From the NCBI GenBank assembly GCA_947494565.1, contig CANLVG010000002.1, positions 1 through 64,000 on the forward strand: 64,000 nt of DNA, written 5' to 3'. The notes below the pieces were generated by a model. It was not told the origin of the DNA. It saw only the letters and a list, made by a program, of their open reading frames with translations, and did not search any database. Positions 1-6,531 of this stretch are shown piece after piece (position 1 is the stretch's first letter; each line of letters starts with the position of its first letter). Origin of the DNA: an uncultured Flavobacteriaceae bacterium (GTDB lineage: Bacteria > Bacteroidota > Bacteroidia > Flavobacteriales > Flavobacteriaceae). A program made the translations under genes and the position numbers.

Positions 1-263
1 CTACCGGCACAGGCCGAAGGCTATACAGGATACGATAGCGCCAATCCCGTTTGGGCAGCCGCGGATTGCGACGGAGACAACGAGACCAACGGAGCCGAGG
101 ACACCGCCGGGACGGACCCCTACAACGCGGATTCCGATGGCGACGGCATCAACGACGATACCGATACAAGTCCTTCCGACCCCTGCCTACCGGCACAGGC
201 CGAAGGCTATACAGGATACGATAGCGCCAATCCCGTTTGGGCAGCCGCGGATTGCGACGGAGA
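1..263 (+). repeat. Tandem 186-bp period repeat inside the adhesin gene
   Basis: Bases 1-77 recur without a mismatch at 187-263. The period is 186 bp, exactly 62 codons, so the reading frame is kept. Further copies probably lie upstream of the window. Identity at the nucleotide level, third codon positions included, implies recent duplication or gene conversion. Confidence 0.95.
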
Positions 264-1485
264 TGGGAATCTAAATGGAACAGACCTCAACCCTTATGCC
301 GCTATAGCCATGAATGATGTAATCAACGCAAATGTGGGGCTTGTAAGTATGCTCAACGTGCTTGACAATGATGACTTTCCTGTGGGGAGTACCATCACCG
401 ATTTAGGTACAGGAACCGCTGCAGGGACAATTACAATAAATCAGGCTTCCGGAGAAATCACCTACGTACCACCTACTGAAGAAAATTCAAATACGGTTAC
501 TATCGACTATCAAGTATGCAATGGCCCTGTTTGCGCTACGGCCTCTATTTTAGTCTCGGTCCTCGATTGTATGGACAGTGATGGTGACAATATCTGTGAT
601 ACGGTAGATACTGCGCCAAACGACCCTTGCATTCCTAATGAAAATCCGAACTGGAGACCGGTACCCACCAGTGATTGTGATGCGGACGGTCTAACATTTG
701 ACGAGGAGATCACTATGGGAACAAATCCAAATCTAGCAGATACGGATGGGGATGGAATACCCGATGGACAAGAGGTCAATACGGATAATACGGACCCTCT
801 TGACAGCTGTGATTCGATAGGAGGGACTCCTTTGAATACAAGTGATTGCGATAGGGACGGGGATGGCCTCACGGATAGCGAGGAAAACACACTGGGCACC
901 AGTCCAGATATGGCCGATACCGACGGCGATGGCATATTGGATGGGGCCGAGGTTTTGGACGGCTCCGATCCATTGGATGATTGCGATTCAAACAACGGAA
1001 CACCCCTACCAACAAGTGACTGTGACGACGATGGGCTAACAAATAGCCAAGAGGAAACTATCGGTACCAATACCCAAGATTCGGATACCGATGGGGATGG
1101 AATTTCAGATGGCCAAGAGGTCGATGACAACACAGATCCTTTGGATGGATGCAGTTCTCTTGGCGGAATACCCCCTAACACTGCCTCCTGCGACATTTCA
1201 ATAGAAAGCGATTTGCTCGATCCGAACTCGAACAGTGTTTTCAGAATAGTAAATATCGAATCTTTTCCTGACAATACTGTCAAGATATACAACCGATGGG
1301 GAGTAGTGGTTTTTGAAACCACAGGTTACGACAACGACGGAAATTCATTTCACGGGTTGTCAAGCGGCAGGGCGACCATCAAAAAAAACGATGAACTACC
1401 AGCTGGGGTCTATTTCTATATAATACAATATGTAAATGGAACCACGACCTTAACCAAAAATGGATACCTATACATAAATCGCTAA
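1..1485 (+). CDS. Secreted calcium-binding adhesin, 3' part (TSP3 repeats, gliding-type C-terminal domain)
   Basis: The reading frame is open from the first base, so the 5' end lies outside the window; 494 residues are visible. It starts with two copies of a 62-residue unit (repeat beginning LPAQAEGYTGYD), then an Ig/cadherin-like segment at about residues 104-185, then several thrombospondin type 3 repeats of the form DxDGDGxxD, bounded by Cys residues and expected to bind calcium. The last 90 or so residues (VKIYNRWGVVVF ... GVYFYIIQY ... KNGYLYINR) match the CHU_C / gliding-motility-associated C-terminal domain, a type B T9SS sorting signal. The protein is therefore expected to be exported by T9SS and held on the cell surface as an adhesin or gliding-related protein. 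The PorP/SprF-like gene immediately downstream fits this. Its ligand is unknown. Confidence 0.88.
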   Translation, partial: LPAQAEGYTGYDSANPVWAAADCDGDNETNGAEDTAGTDPYNADSDGDGINDDTDTSPSDPCLPAQAEGYTGYDSANPVWAAADCDGDGNLNGTDLNPYAAIAMNDVINANVGLVSMLNVLDNDDFPVGSTITDLGTGTAAGTITINQASGEITYVPPTEENSNTVTIDYQVCNGPVCATASILVSVLDCMDSDGDNICDTVDTAPNDPCIPNENPNWRPVPTSDCDADGLTFDEEITMGTNPNLADTDGDGIPDGQEVNTDNTDPLDSCDSIGGTPLNTSDCDRDGDGLTDSEENTLGTSPDMADTDGDGILDGAEVLDGSDPLDDCDSNNGTPLPTSDCDDDGLTNSQEETIGTNTQDSDTDGDGISDGQEVDDNTDPLDGCSSLGGIPPNTASCDISIESDLLDPNSNSVFRIVNIESFPDNTVKIYNRWGVVVFETTGYDNDGNSFHGLSSGRATIKKNDELPAGVYFYIIQYVNGTTTLTKNGYLYINR

Positions 1486-1522
1486 TAACGCCACCATAAT
1501 TTTACGACAATTGAAACCTAAC

Positions 1523-2461
1523 ATGAAAAAGCTATTTCTCCTATCCCTTTTTTTTATAGTACCCACATTTGCATTGCTTGCACAACAGGACGCCCAGTAT
1601 ACGCAGTACATGTACAATACCCTTGCCATAAACCCCGCCTATGCAGGTTCTAGAGGCGTACTTAGTATGGCGGCCTTGTACCGTTCACAATGGATAGGGT
1701 TAGATGGGGCTCCTACCACGCAGACCCTCAACTTACACACACCGGTTGGTGAACGTTTAGGAATCGGATTGTCCATCATAAATGACGAAATTGGTAACGG
1801 CACCAACCAAGACACCTATTTTGACGCTCTCATTTCCTACACCATACCGCTATCGAATTCCGAAATGCTATCCTTTGGGGTAAAGGCCGGCGGGCACTTG
1901 TTGAATATAGATTTCAATAAATTGAGAAATTTCGACTCCTCGATTACGCCTACCGGTCAGGTCAGTATCGATAAAAGGTTCTCCCCAAATTTTGGGGCCG
2001 GATTATACTACAGTACCCAAAAATTCTATGCCGGACTTTCGGTTCCCAATTTCTTGCAGACCAAGCACTTCGATAATTCGGGGCAAAGCAGTTCATATGT
2101 GGCTAAAGAACGGATGAGCTGGTACGCTATTTCGGGATATGTCTTTGATTTGAACCAAGACTTAAAACTGAAACCTGCTGTTCTTTTCAAGGTAGTCGAT
2201 GGTGCCCCGCTACAGGCTGATCTGTCCGCAAGTGTTCTGCTAAACGAAAAGTTCTCTTTTGGTGCGGCCTACAGGTGGGGTGCTGCTTTGAGTGCTTTGT
2301 TCGGTTTCCAGTGGAATGATTATGTCATGTTAGGCCTGGCCTATGACCGGGAAATAACACAATTGGGAGGAACACAGTTCAATAATGGCTCCTTTGAAGT
2401 GTTTTTACGCTATGAAGTTTTCTCTCGAAAAAGAACAGTACTTGATCCAAGGTTCTTTTAG
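1523..2461 (+). CDS. PorP/SprF family type IX secretion outer-membrane protein
   Basis: A 312-residue protein with an N-terminal signal peptide (MKKLFLLSLFFIVPTFALLAQQ) followed by the family hallmark: QDAQYTQYMYN, then NPAYAGSRG, then SQWIGLDGAPTTQTL. The rest alternates in the manner of an outer-membrane beta-barrel. In Flavobacterium johnsoniae, SprF is needed for secretion of SprB, and PorP/SprF proteins generally accompany adhesins with type B C-terminal domains, which is exactly the upstream gene here. ATG 1523 is preferred over the in-frame TTG at 1511 because the signal peptide begins there. It lies 37 bp after the adhesin stop, so the two are probably co-transcribed. Confidence 0.9.
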   Translation: MKKLFLLSLFFIVPTFALLAQQDAQYTQYMYNTLAINPAYAGSRGVLSMAALYRSQWIGLDGAPTTQTLNLHTPVGERLGIGLSIINDEIGNGTNQDTYFDALISYTIPLSNSEMLSFGVKAGGHLLNIDFNKLRNFDSSITPTGQVSIDKRFSPNFGAGLYYSTQKFYAGLSVPNFLQTKHFDNSGQSSSYVAKERMSWYAISGYVFDLNQDLKLKPAVLFKVVDGAPLQADLSASVLLNEKFSFGAAYRWGAALSALFGFQWNDYVMLGLAYDREITQLGGTQFNNGSFEVFLRYEVFSRKRTVLDPRFF

Positions 2462-2678
2462 CGGAGAGCCCGTTTAATGGTAATGATATCGGACCTTTTA
2501 CCCCTTACGCCATCAAGGATAGTGGTGGTACTTTGGTCAATTTCTCTCCTTGATGTCGGTAAAATAACAACCGATAATCGCGTAATACTCGACTCTCAGC
2601 GATTAAATGCTGAAAAACCTCAATCACAAAGTAACTTAAAACAGAGTACCCAAAAGTCACTCCTAATAAGAAATAGAC

Positions 2679-2981
2679 ATGAAAAAAGGTCCTCTAAAAA
2701 TAAATGAATATACAAGGTACTACGACAGTATCTCGTTCCTTGTACGTTATTCCTATACCAACAAGACGGTAAAGAAACTTTACTTTGCTGCCCAGCCCTT
2801 AGAAATCGACGCCGGGTATGCCTATGATTTCCTCTACGGCCAAATAGACGACCAAATGCACTTGCAAATAGGCATCAAGCAATTTCAGATAACCATGACT
2901 GAAACTTTTCATCGCAGATTGGGGATACTTTATAAAAAAATACAAAATGAATATGTCGATCTTAACAACAAACATTTTTGA
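2679..2981 (+). CDS. Small hypothetical protein (doubtful)
   Basis: A 100-residue frame starting MKKGPLKINEYTRYYD. Its composition is protein-like (aromatic-rich, with a mixed charged C-terminus FHRRLGILYKKIQNEY), but no domain is recognised and there is no signal peptide or membrane segment. It lies in a poorly coding gap after the PorP/SprF gene, with no recognisable promoter. It may be real, or the leftover of a decayed gene. Confidence 0.35.
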   Translation: MKKGPLKINEYTRYYDSISFLVRYSYTNKTVKKLYFAAQPLEIDAGYAYDFLYGQIDDQMHLQIGIKQFQITMTETFHRRLGILYKKIQNEYVDLNNKHF

Positions 2982-3103
2982 AAAAAGTGTTTTTCAAAAT
3001 CCGAGTTCCGCTATTTATCCTTCTTTATTTACTATCAGAGCATATAGTGATGGATAAACTATTTGCTGATCAATTGATTAAACCCATGATTGAAAAGTAT
3101 TAA
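2978..3103 (+). CDS. Possible 41-residue membrane microprotein
   Basis: A TTG codon at 2978 overlaps the TGA stop of the preceding frame (TTGA) and opens a 41-codon frame beginning MKKVFFKIRVPLFILLYLL. It has a basic N-terminus, one hydrophobic segment at about residues 9-18 and a charged tail ending MIEKY. Overlap with the previous stop suggests translational coupling if both are real. The TTG start, short length and lack of any family recognition keep confidence low; an internal ATG at 3050 would leave only 17 residues. Confidence 0.25.
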   Translation: MKKVFFKIRVPLFILLYLLSEHIVMDKLFADQLIKPMIEKY

Positions 3104-3158
3104 ACCCCTTTTAGGATAGGTCATTTCATATCGGAACTGCTCAACGCGACACAAAAAA

Positions 3159-3184
3159 GCCTTCCTAAATTAAGGAAGGCTTTT
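3159..3184. terminator. Bidirectional intrinsic terminator after tRNA-Leu
   Basis: An 8-bp perfect stem GCCTTCCT/AGGAAGGC with a 6-nt loop is flanked by A and T runs on both sides, so it can work on either strand. On the minus strand it lies 4 bp beyond the 3' end of the tRNA gene. Confidence 0.8.
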
Positions 3185-3188
3185 AAAG

Positions 3189-3269
3189 TACTCGAGGTGG
3201 GAATCGAACCCACACTCCAAAGGAACTGGATTTTGAATCCAGCGCGTCTACCAGTTCCGCCACTCGAGC
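3189..3269 (-). tRNA. tRNA-Leu (anticodon CAA)
   Basis: The 81-nt minus-strand sequence folds as a type II tRNA: a 7-bp acceptor stem (GCTCGAG with CTCGAGT, one G-U pair), a D arm, an anticodon stem CTGGA/TCCAG with loop TTCAAAA placing CAA at positions 34-36, a longer variable arm, and a T arm GTGGG-TTCGATT-CCCAC. The discriminator is A, as in tRNA-Leu. CCA is not encoded. It reads UUG codons. Confidence 0.95.
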
Positions 3270-3358
3270 TTTTCTGCCGTTGCGTACGGCATACTAAAAT
3301 AGGACTGCAAAGCTAAAAAAATATTTCATTTTAAAAATGAAAATAACAACAATTATCC

Positions 3359-3388
3359 TTTAGCAACACAAATTAATTTTTAAATTTG
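3359..3388 (+). promoter_or_regulatory. Probable prs promoter
   Basis: A perfect TAnnTTTG (TAAATTTG, 3381-3388) with an upstream TTTAG at 3359-3363 at the spacing usual for Bacteroidota. It sits 42 bp before ATG 3431 and overlaps the TTG at 3386 that would give a longer prs frame, so that longer start is unlikely. Confidence 0.6.
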
Positions 3389-3430
3389 CACCTCCTTAGA
3401 AATCAAGGGTTAAACGAGCGAATCATAGAC

Positions 3431-4372
3431 ATGCCATACCAAGTTCCAGAACCAAAAATCTTTGCCTGTTCCAATAGTAGGGATTTAGCGGAAAAAATTG
3501 CAAAATCCTACGGTACGGCTTTAGGTAATGTCAATTTGTCCAGATATAGTGATGGGGAATTTCAACCCTCTTTTGAAGAGTCCGTTCGCGGGGCGCGAAT
3601 TTTCTTGATCGGCTCTACACATCCTAGTTCAGAAAACTTGATGGAAATGTTGTTGATGCTCGATGCGGCCAAAAGAGCCTCCGCCCGACATATTACCGCT
3701 GTGATGCCCTACTTTGGTTGGGCAAGACAGGATCGCAAGGACAAACCTAGAGTACCCATTGCCGCTAAGTTAATTGCCAAGATGTTGGAAACAGCAGGGG
3801 CGACCCGAATTATCACCATGGATTTGCACGCCGACCAGATTCAAGGGTTTTTCGAAAAGCCGGTCGATCATTTGTTTGCTTCAACCCTGTTTTTGCCTTA
3901 CTTAAGAGATTTAAACCTTGACAATCTAACGATCGCCTCTCCGGATATGGGAGGTTCGAAAAGAGCATATGCATATTCTAAAGCGCTCGCTTGTGACGTT
4001 GTTATCTGTTATAAACAGAGAGCTAAAGCAAATGTTATATCGCACATGGAACTTATTGGGGATGTAACAGGCAAAAATGTTGTCTTAGTCGATGACATGG
4101 TCGATACCGCCGGCACATTGACCAAAGCAGCCGATTTGATGATGGAAAGAGGCGCTTTAAGTGTTCGGGCGATTACATCACACGGTTTACTCTCGGGCAA
4201 CGCTTATGAAAAAATAGAAAAGTCGCAATTGCTTGAATTGATCGTTACGGATTCTATTCCGGTCAAAAAACAAAGTGACAAAGTAAAAGTATTGAGTTGT
4301 GATGAGCTTTTTGCCGATGTCATGCATAGAGTTCATAATAATACTTCGATTGCATCGAAGTTTTTAATGTAG
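3431..4372 (+). CDS. prs: Ribose-phosphate pyrophosphokinase (PRPP synthetase)
   Basis: A 313-residue protein, normal for the family, that makes 5-phosphoribosyl 1-diphosphate from ribose 5-phosphate and ATP for purine, pyrimidine, His and Trp synthesis in the cytosol. Visible motifs: ARQDRKDKPRVPI (about residues 98-110, ATP-binding flexible loop), the metal/ATP signature DLHADQIQGFF at 131-141, and the PRPP-binding loop VVLVDDMVDTAGT at 217-229. ATG 3431 is chosen over an upstream TTG because the TAnnTTTG box lies within that extension. It is followed by rplY and pth, a common flavobacterial order, although a terminator-like hairpin overlaps its 3' end. Confidence 0.97.
   Translation: MPYQVPEPKIFACSNSRDLAEKIAKSYGTALGNVNLSRYSDGEFQPSFEESVRGARIFLIGSTHPSSENLMEMLLMLDAAKRASARHITAVMPYFGWARQDRKDKPRVPIAAKLIAKMLETAGATRIITMDLHADQIQGFFEKPVDHLFASTLFLPYLRDLNLDNLTIASPDMGGSKRAYAYSKALACDVVICYKQRAKANVISHMELIGDVTGKNVVLVDDMVDTAGTLTKAADLMMERGALSVRAITSHGLLSGNAYEKIEKSQLLELIVTDSIPVKKQSDKVKVLSCDELFADVMHRVHNNTSIASKFLM
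4343..4365 (+). terminator. Terminator-like hairpin overlapping the prs 3' end
   Basis: ACTTCGAT/ATCGAAGT (8 bp) with a TGC loop followed by a T run, ending 7 nt before the prs stop. The structure has intrinsic terminator form but lies inside the coding sequence. Confidence 0.5.
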
Positions 4373-4422
4373 CTTCGGCTAACCAATTACGGGTGCCGTT
4401 CAAAGAAAGAATACGAATGTGA

Positions 4423-4444
4423 CGCCTGAGCGCAGCCGAAGGCG
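4423..4444. repeat. Short palindromic repeat in the prs-rplY spacer
   Basis: Arms CGCC/GGCG enclose TGAGCGCAGCCGAA. A second, closely similar element lies within metG at 51742-51763 (12 of 15 central bases shared). Hairpins with a core close to TGAGCGNAGTCGAAG are, as I recall, dispersed repeats in many Bacteroidota genomes. Confidence 0.55.
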
Positions 4445-4483
4445 GAAGAGCAGAATTAATAACAAGTAATATATAATTATATA

Positions 4484-5131
4484 ATGAAGTCAATTACAAT
4501 TAAAGGATCAGAAAGAGAAAGCGTGGGCAAGAAGGCAACGAAGGCCCTACGTAATGCTGGAAAGGTTCCTTGCGTGGTATACGGAGGGGAAAAACCATTA
4601 CACTTTTCAGCGGATGAACTAGCGTTCAGAAATTTAGTGTACACCCCTAACGCACACACGGTTGTCATTGAAATGGGCGGCACTAAGGTCGACGCGATTA
4701 TGCAAGACATACAGTTTCACCCGGTAACGGATAAAATTCTTCATATCGATTTCTATCAACTTTTTGCTGATAAGGAAGTTACGATGAATATTCCTGTTCG
4801 ACTACAAGGTAATTCACCAGGGGTTAGAAACGGTGGAAGGCTTTTGTTTAGAAAGAGAAAACTAGTAATCAAGGCCTTACCGGACAAATTACCTGACTTT
4901 TTCGACATAGACATTTCAAAGTTGAAAATCGGTCAGAATATTTCAGTAGCATCACTTTTGAATGATGACTTTGCCATTCTACACCCAGATAGCACCGTTG
5001 TTGTTCAAGTGAAAACCGCGCGAACCGCTATTGCTACTGATGATGAGGAGGAAGAAGAAGGAGCAGAAGGTGAAGAAGGAGCTGCTGCTGAAGGAGCAGA
5101 AGCACCCGCCGCTGAAGGAGCCGAGAGCTAG
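4484..5131 (+). CDS. rplY: 50S ribosomal protein L25/Ctc
   Basis: A 215-residue two-domain (TL5/Ctc-type) L25 that binds 5S rRNA in the large subunit. The N-terminal L25 domain (about residues 1-95) contains [10 protein letters not shown]-type sequence ([14 protein letters not shown]) and [16 protein letters not shown]; the C-terminal beta domain runs to about residue 180. The last 28 residues are almost entirely Glu, Ala and Gly, a low-complexity acidic tail seen in other Bacteroidota L25 proteins. It starts at ATG 4484 after an A/T-rich leader and ends just before a strong terminator. Confidence 0.96.
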   Translation: MKSITIKGSERESVGKKATKALRNAGKVPCVVYGGEKPLHFSADELAFRNLVYTPNAHTVVIEMGGTKVDAIMQDIQFHPVTDKILHIDFYQLFADKEVTMNIPVRLQGNSPGVRNGGRLLFRKRKLVIKALPDKLPDFFDIDISKLKIGQNISVASLLNDDFAILHPDSTVVVQVKTARTAIATDDEEEEEGAEGEEGAAAEGAEAPAAEGAES

Positions 5132-5160
5132 GATATCAGTACACTGTAAAATTGAAAAAA

Positions 5161-5186
5161 GCATCCCACAATTGTGGGATGCTTTT
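5161..5186 (+). terminator. Intrinsic terminator after rplY
   Basis: A perfect palindrome GCATCCCACA/TGTGGGATGC with a 2-nt centre, followed by TTTT and preceded by an A run; it can act on both strands. It separates rplY from pth. Confidence 0.85.
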
Positions 5187-5215
5187 GTATTTTTGGCAAG
5201 TAACTAGGCCATAGC

Positions 5216-5845
5216 ATGTTTGAATTTCTTAAATCCCTATTTGGCTTTAAAAAAGCTTATTTTGAAGAAGACGATCCTATGAAAAAGTTCCTTATCGTTG
5301 GTTTGGGCAATATTGGCGCTGAATACCTCGAAACCCGACACAATATCGGTTTCAAAGTTCTAGATGCATTGGCAAGTCAAGAGAGTGCCTCATTCGAATC
5401 TGCGCGCTTGGGGGATATCGCTACCGTAAAGATCAAAGGAAAGAGCGTATTATGCCTAAAACCTTCAACCTATATGAACCTCAGTGGTAAGGCCCTGAAG
5501 TATTGGATGGATAAGGAAAAGATACCCTTGCAAAATGTTTTGATCATTACCGATGACATCAATTTACCCTTCGGCACCCTGCGTCTTAAGACCAAGGGCA
5601 GTAATGGAGGTCACAATGGACTTAAGGATATCCAAAACGTACTGCAATCCTCAAAATACAATCGATTTCGTTTTGGAGTTGGAGCCGATTTTGGAAAAGG
5701 AAGACAAGTGGATTATGTATTGGGAAACTGGAATGAAACGGAACGGGAACAATTAGAAGAACGGCTTCAGAAATCAAGTGAACTTATCCGTTCTTTCGTT
5801 TTGGCCGGAGTGAACATTACGATGAACCAATTTAATGGCACCTAA
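5216..5845 (+). CDS. pth: Peptidyl-tRNA hydrolase
   Basis: A 209-residue enzyme that frees tRNA from peptidyl-tRNAs dropped by the ribosome. The catalytic core begins at MKKFLIVGLGNIG (residue 22) and shows the family residues: Asn in GLGNIG (32), His in TRHNIGF (42), Asn in TYMNLSG, Asp in ITDDINLPFG (about 113-114) and GSNGGHNGLKDI. The first 21 residues (MFEFLKSLFGFKKAYFEEDD) are an extension; similar ones occur in other Flavobacteriaceae, so ATG 5216 is kept, but ATG 5279 is possible. It converges with the next gene at a 5-bp gap. Confidence 0.95.
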   Translation: MFEFLKSLFGFKKAYFEEDDPMKKFLIVGLGNIGAEYLETRHNIGFKVLDALASQESASFESARLGDIATVKIKGKSVLCLKPSTYMNLSGKALKYWMDKEKIPLQNVLIITDDINLPFGTLRLKTKGSNGGHNGLKDIQNVLQSSKYNRFRFGVGADFGKGRQVDYVLGNWNETEREQLEERLQKSSELIRSFVLAGVNITMNQFNGT

Positions 5846-5850
5846 ACCCA

Positions 5851-6531
5851 TCAGCGCACTTTGAATTCGAAAACCCCTGAATCAGAGGAATTCCCTTCAC
5901 CGTCCGTTGTGATGACCTTCCAATAATAGACCCTATCGCTCTCAACGCTCACGTCTCTAGTAGTTGACCCGTTGGTAATGGTGGCATTCAAGGAAGTCGG
6001 AGGGTTCTCAGTAGAAAAATAGAGTTCATACGTTTCAATATCGCCATCGATATCGGAACCGGACCAACTCAAAGTAACCTCGTTATTGATGTTCTTAAAG
6101 ACCGATTCGCCTTGACCGGGAGAAAGTATTTCCGCTGGAAACGGCGCATAGCTCGTTTCAAAACCGGCATTGTAAAAACGCCAAGTCTGACTTGTGGTCT
6201 CTTGAAGGACTGCCGCATTCTTCGTGCTCACCAGCCAAGTATACAGCGCGCCCTTCTGTAAGGGTAGCCTAGCCGATAGCGACGCTGTGCTAATGGTTTG
6301 GGTGGTATTGGTAGCGACATTTGTTGCCCTAAGCTCATAGGTATCGGTATTGGGTGCTTCTTGCCACCTGAATTCGACCATACTTGTATTCGGCCCAGTA
6401 TCGGTACCGGTTGTACATTCCGAACTATTTTCAGGAAAGACCAAGGTTGCGCTTCCCGGTGGTTTTGGTGGGTCTTTTTTCTTGCACATACTGCACAACA
6501 CAGCCAATACGAATAACGCGATATACCTCAT
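5851..6531 (-). CDS. Lipoprotein with fibronectin type III-like domains
   Basis: A 226-residue protein with a hydrophobic N-terminus ending at Cys16 (VLCSMCKKK), a relaxed lipobox followed by a Lys/Asp/Pro stretch, so probably a lipoprotein. Two beta-sandwich segments follow (about residues 28-115 and 130-226), each with the FN3-like pattern: WQEAPNTDTYEL ... YTWLV and LSWSGSDIDGDIETYELYFS ... YYWKVITTDG. No catalytic motif is present. Its ATG overlaps the stop of the upstream protease by 4 nt (ATGA), so the two are translationally coupled. A role in handling or anchoring the protease is inferred only from this coupling. Confidence 0.85.
   Translation of the reverse strand: MRYIALFVLAVLCSMCKKKDPPKPPGSATLVFPENSSECTTGTDTGPNTSMVEFRWQEAPNTDTYELRATNVATNTTQTISTASLSARLPLQKGALYTWLVSTKNAAVLQETTSQTWRFYNAGFETSYAPFPAEILSPGQGESVFKNINNEVTLSWSGSDIDGDIETYELYFSTENPPTSLNATITNGSTTRDVSVESDRVYYWKVITTDGEGNSSDSGVFEFKVR

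Noticed and set aside
1-263. CRISPR array
   Set aside because: The repeat is coding, in frame, and has a 186-bp period with no short-spacer structure.
510-1322. A 270-codon minus-strand frame
   Set aside because: It is antisense to the TSP3 repeats; the Ser/Pro-rich repetitive product mirrors the Asp/Gly-rich sense repeats.
2477-2707. A 76-codon frame after the PorP/SprF gene
   Set aside because: No domain or signal, composition unlike a protein towards the end (many Ser, Lys and Gln), and it runs into the next doubtful frame.
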